In this document: positions 41,698 through 49,998 of the stretch, piece by piece | Layout of the letters: each line of letters starts with the position of its first letter | Position numbering within the stretch: position 1 is the first letter of the stretch | NCBI GenBank assembly: GCA_030625885.1 | Contig: DAOUPZ010000011.1 | Span: forward strand, 1-64,000 | Length of the DNA: 64,000 nucleotides | From: Clostridia bacterium | GTDB lineage: Bacteria; Bacillota; DAOUPZ01 | Reading direction: 5' to 3' | Notes under the pieces: model-generated | What the model was told of the DNA's origin: nothing | Seen by the model: only the letters and a program-made list of their open reading frames with translations | Database searches by the model: none | Translations under genes and position numbers: made by a program

Positions 41698-42885
41698 ATG
41701 AAGCGGATTTATTTAGACCATAATGCCACAACACCATTAGATCCAGAAGCATTAAAAGTGATGATGCCGTATCTGACAGAAGAATTTGGCAATGCTTCTT
41801 CGATTTACGAAAAAGGACGGGTGACCAAAAAGGCAATTGCTGAAGCCCGTGAAAAAGTGGCGCGGTTGATTGGCGCGCAAAGTGATGAAGTGTTTTTTAC
41901 CGGCGGGGGAACGGAAGCGGATAACTGGGCGATTAAAGGCGCAGCAGAATCCTTGCGTGATAAAGGGAACCATATTATTACGACCGTTATTGAGCATCAT
42001 GCTGTTTTGCATACCTGTGAATATCTGAAGGAGCATGGATTTGAAGTGACCTATCTGCCGGTTGATGAATATGGGTTGGTAGATCCCGAAGCAGTCAAAC
42101 AAGCGATAACCGATCAGACCATTCTCGTTTCGGTGATGTATGCCAATAATGAGATTGGCACGATTGAGCCGGTGGCGGAAATCGGCAAAATTGTGAAAGA
42201 AAAAAACATTCTTTATCATATTGATGCGGTACAAGCTGTTGGTAAAATTCCGGTCGATGTGAATGCGATTGGTGTTGATTTATTATCCATGTCAGCCCAT
42301 AAATTATACGGACCCAAAGGAGTCGGCGCGCTATACATCCGCAAGGGAACCCAGATTAAGAATCTGATACATGGTGGGGCACAGGAGAGAATGCGCCGTG
42401 CTGGGACAGAAAATGTGGCGGGTATTGTAGGATTTGGAAAAGCCGCAGAATTAGCATTTGATCATTTATCAGAAACGGAAGAGCGGTTAACCCAATTGCG
42501 GGATAAGCTCCTTAACGGGATGATGGAAAAAATGGATCATGTGCGTCTTAATGGTCATCCGATTCATCGTTTACCGGGAAATGTGAATGTCAGTATTGAA
42601 TTCATTGAAGGTGAATCACTTTTGATTAGTTTGGATATGAAGGGGATTTCCGCTTCCAGTGGTTCTGCTTGTACATCGGGTTCATTAGATCCTTCTCACG
42701 TCCTTCTGGCAATCGGCTTGCCGCATGAAATTGCGCATGGCTCTTTAAGAGTCACACTGGGAAAAGAAAATACAGAAGCAGATGTGGATTATTTATTGGA
42801 CATATTGCCGGAGATTGTACAGAAATTACGTGCCATGTCACCGCTTTATGAAGCCTATTTAAAAGGAGAGGGTAATCGTGTATAG
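41698..42885 (+). CDS. iscS: Cysteine desulfurase IscS/NifS, copy 1
   Basis: 395 residues. A fold type I PLP enzyme with the family opening RIYLDHNATTPLD, HHAVLHT, the cofactor Lys202 in SAHKLYGPKG, and catalytic Cys325 in SSGSACTSGS. It takes sulfur from cysteine as a persulfide and hands it to scaffold or tRNA thiolation proteins. GGAGGAATTAAA precedes the ATG. nifU1 overlaps its end by 8 bases. It is about 80 percent identical by eye to copy 2 at 43397. In B. subtilis the equivalent gene (yrvO) supplies MnmA, which is encoded a little downstream here too. Confidence 0.96.
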   Translation: MKRIYLDHNATTPLDPEALKVMMPYLTEEFGNASSIYEKGRVTKKAIAEAREKVARLIGAQSDEVFFTGGGTEADNWAIKGAAESLRDKGNHIITTVIEHHAVLHTCEYLKEHGFEVTYLPVDEYGLVDPEAVKQAITDQTILVSVMYANNEIGTIEPVAEIGKIVKEKNILYHIDAVQAVGKIPVDVNAIGVDLLSMSAHKLYGPKGVGALYIRKGTQIKNLIHGGAQERMRRAGTENVAGIVGFGKAAELAFDHLSETEERLTQLRDKLLNGMMEKMDHVRLNGHPIHRLPGNVNVSIEFIEGESLLISLDMKGISASSGSACTSGSLDPSHVLLAIGLPHEIAHGSLRVTLGKENTEADVDYLLDILPEIVQKLRAMSPLYEAYLKGEGNRV

Positions 42886-43249
42886 TGAGAAAGTAATGGA
42901 TCATTTCAGTCATCCGCGTAATGTCGGGCAAATTGAAAACGCTGACGGGACAGGCCAGGTAGGGAATGCCAAATGCGGGGATATTATGAAAATTGATTTA
43001 AAAATAGAGGATGATCATATTGTCGATGTTAAATTTAAAACATTTGGTTGTGGCGCAGCGGTAGCGACAAGCAGCATGGTTACGGAAATGGTAAAAGGAA
43101 AAACGATCGAAGCAGCATTAGCAATTTCCAATAAAGCGGTCGCTGAAGCATTGGGTGGATTGCCGCCGCAAAAAATGCATTGTTCAAATTTAGCCGCTGA
43201 TGCATTACATGAAGCGATTAAGGATTATCAGAAAAAGCAGGCGCAATAA
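42878..43249 (+). CDS. nifU: IscU/NifU-type Fe-S scaffold, copy 1
   Basis: 123 residues from GTG 42878 with AAAGGAGAGGG upstream; the start overlaps iscS1 (GTGTATAG). It is the short IscU-like NifU N-terminal domain only. The three cluster-ligand Cys are visible: NAKCGD, TFGCGAA and KMHCSN. An Asp follows the first Cys as in IscU. It receives sulfur from IscS and builds [2Fe-2S] or [4Fe-4S] clusters. The last 90 bases are nearly identical to nifU2. A strong hairpin follows. Confidence 0.94.
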   Translation: MYSEKVMDHFSHPRNVGQIENADGTGQVGNAKCGDIMKIDLKIEDDHIVDVKFKTFGCGAAVATSSMVTEMVKGKTIEAALAISNKAVAEALGGLPPQKMHCSNLAADALHEAIKDYQKKQAQ

Positions 43250-43258
43250 GAAGATGAA

Positions 43259-43300
43259 ATAAAGAAAACTTTAGATTGTACAATCTAAGGTTTTCTTTAT
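43259..43300 (+). terminator. Terminator between the two iscS-nifU units
   Basis: ATAAAGAAAAC-TTAGATT pairs with AATCTAA-GTTTTCTTTAT around GTAC. This separates the two units transcriptionally. Confidence 0.88.
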
Positions 43301-43307
43301 TTATTGA

Positions 43308-43336
43308 TTGACATTTAGCGTAATTAATAGTATGTT
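43308..43336 (+). promoter_or_regulatory. Promoter of iscS2-nifU2-fdhD
   Basis: TTGACA (43308-43313), a 17-base spacer, then TATGTT (43331-43336). The ATTCC inverted repeat found at iscS1 is absent from the matching position. Confidence 0.66.
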
Positions 43337-43396
43337 AAGCCTATAAAAACACTCGGAAATGAAATTATTTACATATATCAATAGGGAGGAATCAAT

Positions 43397-44554
43397 ATGA
43401 AACGGATTTATTTAGATCATAATGCGACGACGTCATTAGATCCAGAGGTTTTAAAAGCGATGATGCCGTATCTGACAGGGGAATTTGGTAATGCTTCTTC
43501 AATTTATGAATGTGGGCGTATGGCCCAAAAGGCGGTTGTCGAAGCCCGTGAAAAAGTGGCGCGGTTGATTGGCGCGCAAAGTGATGAGCTGTTTTTTACC
43601 AGCGGGGGAACGGAAGCGGATAACTGGGCGCTTAAAGGCGCTGCAGAGGCTCTACGCGATAAGGGAAATCATATCATTACAACCGTTATTGAGCATCATG
43701 CTGTTTTGCATACCTGTGAATATTTGGAGGAACAGGGGTTTGAAGTAACCTACTTGCCGGTTGATGAATATGGCCTGGTAGATCCCGCAGCAGTAGAGCA
43801 AGCGATAACGGATCAGACCATTATTGTTTCCGTGATGTATGCTAATAATGAGATTGGCACGATTGAGCCTGTAGAGGAAATCGGCAAGATTGTCAAGGAG
43901 AAAGGTATCCTTTATCACATTGATGCGGTACAGGCTGTCGGGAAAATACCAGTCGATGTGAATGCGATCGGGGTTGATTTATTATCCATGTCAGCCCATA
44001 AATTATACGGACCCAAAGGGGTCGGGGCTTTATACATTCGTAAGGGAGTGAAAATTAATAACCTACTGCATGGTGGGGCCCAAGAGAGAAATCAGCGCGC
44101 CGGGACAGAAAACGTGGCCGGTATTGTGGGTTTTGGTAAAGCAGCGGAATTATCATGTGATAATTTGATAGAAACGGCGGAAAGATTAACCCGGTTGGGG
44201 GACAGGCTTGCTAAAGGGATTACGGAAAAAATGGATCATGTACGATTTAATGGCTATCCGCTTCATCGGCTGCCAGGTCATGTGAATGTCAGTATTGAAT
44301 TTGTGGAAGGGGAAGCGCTTGTAATGAGCCTGGATATGCAAGGAATTTCTGTTTCCAGTGGTTCAGCTTGTGCCGCCGGTTCAGCGGATCCTTCTCATGT
44401 ACTGCTGGCGATCGGTTTACCGCATGAGATTGCGCATGGTTCTCTGAGGATGACTTTGGGAAAAGATAGTACAGAAGCAGATGTGGATGAGGTACTGACT
44501 ATCTTACCCCGTATTGTGGAGAAATTACGGGCTATGTCACCACTTTATCAATAA
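43397..44554 (+). CDS. iscS: Cysteine desulfurase IscS/NifS, copy 2
   Basis: 385 residues, a close paralog of copy 1 with Lys202 and Cys325 in the same positions (SSGSACAAGS). It lacks about 10 residues of the C-terminal tail of copy 1. GGGAGGAATC precedes the ATG. It leads a unit with nifU2 and fdhD. In E. coli IscS passes sulfur to FdhD for formate dehydrogenase activation, so this copy may be devoted to formate dehydrogenase maturation. That specialisation is inferred from operon structure. Confidence 0.95.
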   Translation: MKRIYLDHNATTSLDPEVLKAMMPYLTGEFGNASSIYECGRMAQKAVVEAREKVARLIGAQSDELFFTSGGTEADNWALKGAAEALRDKGNHIITTVIEHHAVLHTCEYLEEQGFEVTYLPVDEYGLVDPAAVEQAITDQTIIVSVMYANNEIGTIEPVEEIGKIVKEKGILYHIDAVQAVGKIPVDVNAIGVDLLSMSAHKLYGPKGVGALYIRKGVKINNLLHGGAQERNQRAGTENVAGIVGFGKAAELSCDNLIETAERLTRLGDRLAKGITEKMDHVRFNGYPLHRLPGHVNVSIEFVEGEALVMSLDMQGISVSSGSACAAGSADPSHVLLAIGLPHEIAHGSLRMTLGKDSTEADVDEVLTILPRIVEKLRAMSPLYQ

Positions 44555-44577
44555 AATCAAGAAGGAGTTGTATAACT

Positions 44578-44949
44578 ATGTATGAAGATAAAGTAATGGA
44601 TTATTTTAACAATCCACGCAATGTGGGTGATATTGAAAATGCGGATGGAACAGGGAGAATAGGCGATGCGGGTTGTGGAGATATTATAAAGATTGATATA
44701 AAAGTTGCGGATCGTCATATCGTTGATGTTAAATTTAAGGCATTTGGTTGTTGTGCGGCCATCGCTACAAGCAGTATGGCTACAGAAATGGCAAAAGGGA
44801 AAACCATTAAAGAAGGGTTGGCAATTTCCAATGAAGCGGTAGCGAAAGCACTGGGGGGATTGCCGCCGCAAAAAATGCATTGTTCTAATTTAGCGGCTGA
44901 TGCATTACATGAAGCGATTAAGGATTATCAGAAAAAGCAGGCGCAATAA
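44578..44949 (+). CDS. nifU: IscU/NifU-type Fe-S scaffold, copy 2
   Basis: 123 residues. Ligand Cys are in DAGCGD, AFGCCAA and KMHCSN; the extra Cys in FGCC is not in copy 1. AAGGAGTTG lies upstream of ATG 44578. It sits 23 bases after iscS2 and 4 bases before fdhD. The 3' end matches nifU1 at all but two or three of about 95 bases, more than the rest of the gene, which suggests gene conversion. Confidence 0.94.
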   Translation: MYEDKVMDYFNNPRNVGDIENADGTGRIGDAGCGDIIKIDIKVADRHIVDVKFKAFGCCAAIATSSMATEMAKGKTIKEGLAISNEAVAKALGGLPPQKMHCSNLAADALHEAIKDYQKKQAQ

Positions 44950-44953
44950 GGAG

Positions 44954-45745
44954 ATGAGATTGGTGGATGTCACCCGTACCATTAATATTGAAAAAATAGC
45001 AGGAAAGATGAGAGGCGTTGAGGCGGATGTTGTCATTGCCGAATATCCGTTTACGATTCATATCAATGACAAAGAATTGGTTACGTTATTATGTTCACCC
45101 ACTCATTTAGAGTATCTTGCTTTAGGATTTTTGCAATCCGAAGGTTTTATTCAGGATGATTCATCGATTAAAAATATTGAATTTGATGAGGAAAAAGGGT
45201 ATATCAATGTCCATATTTATAATGGAGAACGTATTCTTAACGAAAAAGCATTTGGGAAGCGAACGCTGACCACGGGATGTGGCAAAGGGACTACGTTCCA
45301 TGATGTGGCGCAAAGTTTGGCATCTGATCCCATTCATTCTAAAATGATGATCTCTACTGAGAAAGTATTCGAGTTTGTGAATCAATTGCATGAAAGCGCA
45401 CAAATTTTTCGGAAAACAGGAGGGGCTCATATCTCGACACTTGCTTCTGAACAAGAGATGATGTTTGTTCATGAAGATATCGGACGGCATAACGCACTGG
45501 ATAAACTGTTTGGGGAATGTATTATGAAAGATGTTGGTTTTGAAGATAAAATCATTATTACCAGTGGACGCATATCCTCAGAGATGCTCATTAAGAGTGC
45601 AAAAAGGAAAATACCCATTCTGATTTCGCGCAGTGCGGCTACCCAATTATCTGTAGAATTAGCGGAAAAAGCAGGGATTACCTTAATTGGATTTGTCAGA
45701 AATGACAAAATGAATATCTATACTAATGGGTGGAGAATTGTATAA
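44954..45745 (+). CDS. fdhD: Formate dehydrogenase accessory sulfurtransferase FdhD
   Basis: 263 residues if begun at ATG 44954; TTG 44960 or GTG 44963 fit the AAGGAG site (44948-44953) better. Family motifs are present: LLCSPTHLEYLALGFLQSEG, TTGCGKGTTF with the sulfur-carrying Cys, RKTGGAHISTL, HEDIGRHNALDKL and TSGRISSEM. FdhD moves persulfide sulfur from IscS to the bis-MGD molybdenum or tungsten cofactor of formate dehydrogenase. The enzyme itself is outside the window. Cotranscription with iscS2 fits this relay. Confidence 0.93.
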   Translation: MRLVDVTRTINIEKIAGKMRGVEADVVIAEYPFTIHINDKELVTLLCSPTHLEYLALGFLQSEGFIQDDSSIKNIEFDEEKGYINVHIYNGERILNEKAFGKRTLTTGCGKGTTFHDVAQSLASDPIHSKMMISTEKVFEFVNQLHESAQIFRKTGGAHISTLASEQEMMFVHEDIGRHNALDKLFGECIMKDVGFEDKIIITSGRISSEMLIKSAKRKIPILISRSAATQLSVELAEKAGITLIGFVRNDKMNIYTNGWRIV

Positions 45746-45960
45746 AAGGCAGCAGGTAGCGAACAGCAGGTAGGAGGTAGGGAAAGATAAAAGATTTTTT
45801 CTTCTTTGTTTTTATCTTTAGCTTTCAGCCTTAAGCCTATTTTTAAGTACGAGTGGTGTGTCCTCATTCTTGCATGAAGCAAAAAGCAGGAAATATCAAA
45901 ATAAGACCTACCTGCTACCTGCTACAAGCGACCTTCGGGAGCGTCCTACCTGCTTAAACG
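45746..45960. repeat. CAGGTAG inverted repeat cluster
   Basis: GCAGCAGGTAGCGAACAGCAGGTAGG (45751-45776, two parts) faces CTACCTGCTACCTGCTACAAG and CCTACCTGCTT (45912-45957). A 36-base stretch around AAATATCAAAATAAGACC (45890) is repeated at 47735. It also holds GTGGTGTGTCCTC, a relative of the hairpin at 37646. No gene. Confidence 0.72.
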
Positions 45961-45964
45961 TTTA

Positions 45965-45993
45965 TTGACATTAAAAAAACGGTATGATAGCAT
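45965..45993 (+). promoter_or_regulatory. Promoter of the Rrf2 regulator
   Basis: TTGACA (45965-45970), a 17-base spacer, then TAGCAT (45988-45993). A better-looking TATGAT at 45983 is too close to the -35 box. Confidence 0.5.
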
Positions 45994-46003
45994 AAAATAC
46001 ACC

Positions 46004-46017
46004 ATTCCGATGAAAAT
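46004..46017. promoter_or_regulatory. Candidate Rrf2-family operator at its own gene
   Basis: ATTCCGATGAAAAT, matching ATTCCTATGGGAAT of iscS1 at 10 of 14 bases and lying at the same 10-base distance from the -10 box. It suggests autoregulation. Confidence 0.45.
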
Positions 46018-46044
46018 ACTGTTATATATTGAGAGGGATTAATT

Positions 46045-46503
46045 ATGATGAAAGTTTCAACAAAAGGTAGATATGGGGTACGGGCGATGTTTTATTTGGC
46101 GACACAATATGATAAAGGTCCCATAGCGCTTAGAACCATTGCCGAGCATCAAGAAATTTCCGAACATTATCTAGAACAACTCATTGCAATTTTACGTAAA
46201 AATGGTCTGGTAAAAAGTATTCGTGGGGCGCAGGGCGGATATTTACTTGCCAGAGCGCCTGAAGCGATTACAGCAGGTGATATCATCAGAACATTGGAAG
46301 GACCGATCGCGCCTGTTGATTGTGTTGTGGAAGATGACAGTCAGGACTGTAATCGTGTTGATATTTGTATGAGTCGTATGATATGGCAACGGGTAAGGAA
46401 TAGTATGATTGAAGTGCTTGATGGGATTACTTTAGCCGATATGTGTCAGCAGTCTGAAGCGTTAGGTAAAGAAGGCTTTGTGATTGGAAAACAGGGAGAA
46501 TAA
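46045..46503 (+). CDS. Rrf2-family regulator, IscR-like with three Cys
   Basis: 152 residues. The winged helix (VSTKGRYGVRAMFYLA, then SEHYLEQLIAILRKNGLV) and wing (SIRGAQGGYLLAR) are typical of Rrf2 proteins. Three Cys in DCVVEDDSQDCNRVDIC have spacing Cx8Cx5C, close to the Cx5Cx5C Fe-S ligand set of IscR and unlike cluster-free CymR, so it probably senses Fe-S status. It sits at the CymR position of B. subtilis, just before mnmA. Matching operator-like sites at its own and the iscS1 promoter support control of Fe-S assembly. ATG 46048 is an alternative start. Confidence 0.9.
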   Translation: MMKVSTKGRYGVRAMFYLATQYDKGPIALRTIAEHQEISEHYLEQLIAILRKNGLVKSIRGAQGGYLLARAPEAITAGDIIRTLEGPIAPVDCVVEDDSQDCNRVDICMSRMIWQRVRNSMIEVLDGITLADMCQQSEALGKEGFVIGKQGE

Positions 46504-46515
46504 GGGGTGAAAGAT

Positions 46516-47571
46516 TTGCAACAGAAAGGGAAAGTAGCGGTTGCTATGAGTGGTGGTGTGGACAGTTCAGTGGCAGCTGCTTTGCTTATGAAGTTAGGTT
46601 TTGAAGTTTTTGGTATTACATTTGATTTATCAGTTCTCTCCGCAGGGGCGATTGAAGATGCTAAAGCCGTGGCGGAGAAATTAAATATAGCACATTACGT
46701 TGTTAATGTGCGGGATACTTTTGAAAAGAATGTAATCGATCATTTTTGCCATGAATATGGTTGTGGCAGAACGCCGAATCCTTGTGTACAGTGTAATCGC
46801 AAGATTAAATTTGGTGTTTTGCTGCATGAAGCTTTAGCTTTAGGCGCAGATTTTCTGGCAACCGGTCACTATGTACGTAAAGTGTTTAATGAAGAAAAGC
46901 AGAGATATTTGCTTACAAGAGCAGCAGACTTGCATAAAGATCAAACCTATATGCTTTATGGGCTTAGTCAGCGGCAATTAAAGCATGCTTTGTTTCCGTT
47001 GGGGGATTTTGAAAAACGAGATATTCGCAAATTAGCCACAGAACTGGATTTGATTGTTGCGGATAAACCGGAGAGTCAGGAAATTTGTTTTATTGAAGAT
47101 GATGATTATGGCCGGTTTTTAAAAGAGCGAATGCCCAAGTTAGTACAGCCGGGATATTTTAAGGATACCCAAGGAAATATTGTTGGAAAGCATGAAGGGG
47201 TTGCGTTTTATACCATCGGGCAGCGTAAAGGGTTAGGTTTAGCGTTAGGCAGTCCCGTATATGTTGTCGATATTTTACCTCGGGAAAAGGTTGTTGTGGT
47301 GGGTAAAAACGAAGAAACGTTTTCTTCTGGATTGATAGCGGAAGACTTGAATTTCCTTCCGTTTGACTGGCCTCAGGAGTCACTTGAAGTGGGCGCAAAA
47401 ATTCGCTATTCTGCTTCGCCTACCAAGGCCATCATTATGCCTCTTGACGGGAATCGGGTAAAATGTACTTTTGCCGAGCCGCAGCGTGCCATTACCCCTG
47501 GACAGGCGGTTGTATTTTATGAAGGTGATGTGCTGATTGGCGGGGGGACGATTGTAAAGGCTGAAGGATAG
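46516..47571 (+). CDS. mnmA: tRNA 2-thiouridine synthase MnmA
   Basis: About 351 residues from TTG 46516, six bases after AAGGGGTG; the GTG at 46507 overlaps that site. The PP-loop is AMSGGVDSSVAA. The nucleophile Cys is in NPCVQCNRKIKFG and the second in SQEICFI, with SQEICFIEDDDYGRF typical. The region after the PP-loop (TFDLSVLSAGAIEDAK) is shorter than in many homologs, which have CCS there. MnmA adds sulfur to U34 of tRNA-Lys, -Glu and -Gln using sulfur from IscS. It follows the Rrf2 gene by only 12 bases. Confidence 0.95.
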   Translation: MQQKGKVAVAMSGGVDSSVAAALLMKLGFEVFGITFDLSVLSAGAIEDAKAVAEKLNIAHYVVNVRDTFEKNVIDHFCHEYGCGRTPNPCVQCNRKIKFGVLLHEALALGADFLATGHYVRKVFNEEKQRYLLTRAADLHKDQTYMLYGLSQRQLKHALFPLGDFEKRDIRKLATELDLIVADKPESQEICFIEDDDYGRFLKERMPKLVQPGYFKDTQGNIVGKHEGVAFYTIGQRKGLGLALGSPVYVVDILPREKVVVVGKNEETFSSGLIAEDLNFLPFDWPQESLEVGAKIRYSASPTKAIIMPLDGNRVKCTFAEPQRAITPGQAVVFYEGDVLIGGGTIVKAEG

Positions 47572-47915
47572 AGAAGCAAGTAGCACGCTCGCACTGCTCG
47601 CTGTAGCAGGTAGGAGGTAGGGGAAAGATAAAAGATTAATTGACAATGGACAATTGTGCATTGTGAATTGTCAATTATATTGAAAGTAATAGGTACTATC
47701 GGTGTGTCTCTCTTCGGGCATGAAAGGGAAAAGTAGGAAATATCAAAATAAGACCTACCTGCTACCTGCTGTTTGCTACCTGCTTTAAAAAACGGTTATG
47801 CCGTTTTTTTTTGTTTTTTTTTCCTTTATACGAATCAACTGCCTAAATGATTTTTCAAACTTTTGGTCATAATAAAATAAGTAAAAAATTAAATATCATA
47901 ATGGGAGGAAAATGT
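47572..47915. repeat. CAGGTAG and GTGAATTGTCAATT repeat cluster
   Basis: AGCAGGTAGGAGGTAGGGGA (47602-47621) faces CTACCTGCTACCTGCTG and CTACCTGCTT (47756-47785). GACAATGGACAATTGTGCATTG (47641-47662, two parts) is a further palindromic repeat. AAAAAACGGttatgCCGTTTTTTT (47788-47810) is terminator-like. No gene. Confidence 0.7.
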
Positions 47916-48467
47916 ATGCGTAAAGCGAATGCGCTGCATGGGATGGACATTATGGATCGTTATACAGGAGAAAAAATAGGTGAAGTTGTGGATGTCGTTT
48001 TTTCTTCTGTAGAAGGCAGATTAGTCGGATTTGTTATTCATAACGGCAAATGGATTAATGGGAAAAAATTTCTCCCTTTTTCTGATGCTACGCGAATTGG
48101 TCAGGATGCCATCATGATTTCCGATCAATCTCTCATTCTTAAAAAAGAAGAAATGAAAAAATGGTCAGATGAATACAGTTTCTTGGAAGCAAAAGTCATG
48201 ACTGAAAGCGGCAAAGAATTAGGCATGATTGAAGATTATATGTTTGATGAAGAAATCGGCATGATAGAAGGATATGAGATTTCAGGCGGTTTAATTCAGG
48301 ATATTATGGAAGGTCGTAACATGATCAACAAAAATGATCTATTAGTAACAGGAAAAGATACAATACTTGTTCCCGATTATATGGAAGAAAAATTACAGCA
48401 ATCTATTACACAAGAGGAAACAGTCAAACGTACTAAAGGAGGTGAATCTGATGATGCGCAACAATAA
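47916..48467 (+). CDS. PRC-barrel domain protein
   Basis: 183 residues from ATG 47916, with ATGGGAGGAAAA upstream. Two PRC-barrel units are visible: MDIMDRYTGEKIGEVVDVVF (about 8-75) and EAKVMTESGKELGMIEDYMF (about 88-150). PRC barrels bind RNA, as in RimM, or proteins; in Firmicutes such short double-PRC proteins resemble YlmC/YrrD. yrrD lies in this same neighbourhood in B. subtilis. No membrane segment. The last 17 bases overlap the next gene. Confidence 0.88.
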   Translation: MRKANALHGMDIMDRYTGEKIGEVVDVVFSSVEGRLVGFVIHNGKWINGKKFLPFSDATRIGQDAIMISDQSLILKKEEMKKWSDEYSFLEAKVMTESGKELGMIEDYMFDEEIGMIEGYEISGGLIQDIMEGRNMINKNDLLVTGKDTILVPDYMEEKLQQSITQEETVKRTKGGESDDAQQ

Positions 48468-48609
48468 AATAATGGGCGGCTTGCTCATGGGGAGTATGGC
48501 GGCATGGGGGATCAGTAGAATGGTAAAGTCCCGCCGCCCCTGGTATCGCACAATAGGAAAAAGTTTTTCCAATGCGGGAAAAATGGTGGAGAAGATGGCG
48601 AAGAGATAA
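48451..48609 (+). CDS. Small basic protein, YtxH/YrzR-like in style
   Basis: 52 residues from ATG 48451. Its ribosome binding site AAAGGAGGTG lies inside the preceding gene, which it overlaps by 17 bases. A short hydrophobic Gly/Met-rich segment (IMGGLLMGSMAAWGISRM) is followed by a basic tail (KSRRPWYRTIGKSF). It is likely membrane-associated and cotranscribed with the PRC-barrel protein. The family was not identified. Confidence 0.68.
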   Translation: MMRNNKIMGGLLMGSMAAWGISRMVKSRRPWYRTIGKSFSNAGKMVEKMAKR

Positions 48610-48854
48610 AGGAAGTTGGTTAGTTGGAAAGTTGGAAGATTAAAGATAAAAAATTAATTATTATCTCGGTTCTCAACTCTAAGATAGAAATGTAATGGAG
48701 TCTGGGAATCGAGATTTTATCTTTCAGCGACCAAAGGGAGCGGTCGTTCCTCTTTCAGCGAACGCAGAGAGCGATCTTCCTTCTAAAAACATATAAAATG
48801 ATCATTTTGGGAAACCTATATAGAACTTGATAGACAGGAATGAGGCATGTACGG
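48610..48854. other. Intergenic region with CAGCGAACGCAG-type repeats
   Basis: TTTCAGCGAACGCAGAGAGC (48752-48771) matches 31541 closely. TTTCAGCGACCAAAGGGAGC lies beside it. GTTGGAAAGTTGGAAGATTA is a further family shared with 31458 and 37772. No gene is supported. Confidence 0.6.
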
Positions 48855-49886
48855 ATGGACGGATTAGCGAAAAAGAGAATGAAAATCATCATTTTAATAG
48901 CATTCACTATCATTGTCTTACTGTTTTTTTACAAAGTGCGTACCCTTTTAATTCCATTCTTATTAGCGTTTATCATTACCTATCTTTTTGATCCAGCGGT
49001 TAATTATTTTGAAAAGAAAGAAGTTCCCCGTTGGCTATCAATATTAGGTATTTATGTGGTTATTGGAGGGGTTATTTTTATTTTTTGTTATTATTTGTTT
49101 CCTGTTATGTATCAAGAAATGCAAAATCTTGCAGATGATTTGCCACACTATTTTAAAGTGGTACAAAACTATTCTGATTACTTTGCTGAAAAATACAATG
49201 ATACACCTATCCCTGCTGAAGTGAAGGACTCATTGGAAGCATCTTTTGTGGAAATTCAAAATAAATTTTTAAATATAATCAGAGGAATAGGAAACCGTAT
49301 TTTTTCCTTATTTGGTTACATGGTTCATCTCGTTTTGGCGCCTATCCTCGCTTTTTACTTCCTCAAGGATAGTGATAGAATTAAAAAAAACATGCGCAAA
49401 GTGATACCGGTTGATTACCGAGCAGAGATCATAGGTGTTATTGAAGAAATCAATAAAGGGGTACATGGTTTCATCAGAGGGCAAGTGCTGGATAATGTCA
49501 TTGATGGTGCCCTTGTAGCGGGTGGTTTATATTTTTTAGGAATGGATTATGCTTTATTGATTGGTATTATGGTGGCGATTATTAATATGATCCCTTTTTT
49601 GGGGCCTATTGTTGGGGGTATTATAGCGAGTTTACTTTCGCTTCTTGAATCACCGGTGCTAACGTTAAAAGTGATCATCTTATTTCTGATTGTTGAGCAA
49701 TTAGATAATTCGATTATTAATCCTAAGCTGGTAGGTGATCAGACGGACTTACATCCCGTATTCATTATCTTTGCGCTCTTGGTGGGTGCGGATATAGCAG
49801 GTATTTTGGGAATGCTTTTGGCCGTTCCGGTTGTGATTGTGGTTAAAGTGTTATTGAAGTATGGTTTTCAAAAATTAACATCTTAA
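48855..49886 (+). CDS. AI-2E family (PerM-like) membrane transporter
   Basis: 343 residues from ATG 48855, nine bases after GAGG; ATG 48840 is an alternative. Two N-terminal membrane helices, a soluble segment (about 90-150), and five or six further helices show the AI-2E/PerM pattern. The motif GPIVGGIIASLLSL follows NMIPFL, and DLHPVFIIFALLVGADIAGILG, written here as DLHPVFIIFALLVGADIAG, is near the end. B. subtilis YrrI, in the same position before alaS, is a homolog. Members export small molecules or act as Na+/H+ exchangers; the substrate is unknown. Confidence 0.93.
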   Translation: MDGLAKKRMKIIILIAFTIIVLLFFYKVRTLLIPFLLAFIITYLFDPAVNYFEKKEVPRWLSILGIYVVIGGVIFIFCYYLFPVMYQEMQNLADDLPHYFKVVQNYSDYFAEKYNDTPIPAEVKDSLEASFVEIQNKFLNIIRGIGNRIFSLFGYMVHLVLAPILAFYFLKDSDRIKKNMRKVIPVDYRAEIIGVIEEINKGVHGFIRGQVLDNVIDGALVAGGLYFLGMDYALLIGIMVAIINMIPFLGPIVGGIIASLLSLLESPVLTLKVIILFLIVEQLDNSIINPKLVGDQTDLHPVFIIFALLVGADIAGILGMLLAVPVVIVVKVLLKYGFQKLTS

Positions 49887-49894
49887 TGCGTTCG

Positions 49895-49924
49895 TTGACA
49901 AGGTAATTAAATTTAATATATAAT
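49895..49924 (+). promoter_or_regulatory. Promoter of alaS
   Basis: TTGACA (49895-49900), an 18-base spacer, then TATAAT (49919-49924). It gives a leader of about 95 bases before alaS. Confidence 0.75.
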
Positions 49925-49948
49925 GAAATAATAAGGCAAGCAGCGGAG

Positions 49949-49998
49949 AACTTCTCGTCCCTGACCGGGGGTTTAGGCAGGGTGTGGGAAGTTTTTTA
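49949..49998 (+). terminator. Leader terminator or attenuator upstream of alaS
   Basis: AACTTC pairs with GAAGTT and CCCTG with CAGGG, around ACCGGGGGTTTAGG, followed by TTTTTT. It lies between the alaS promoter and its ribosome binding site, so alaS can be made only by read-through or antitermination. The T-box signature (GGGTGGNACC) is absent. The regulator is unknown. Confidence 0.65.
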
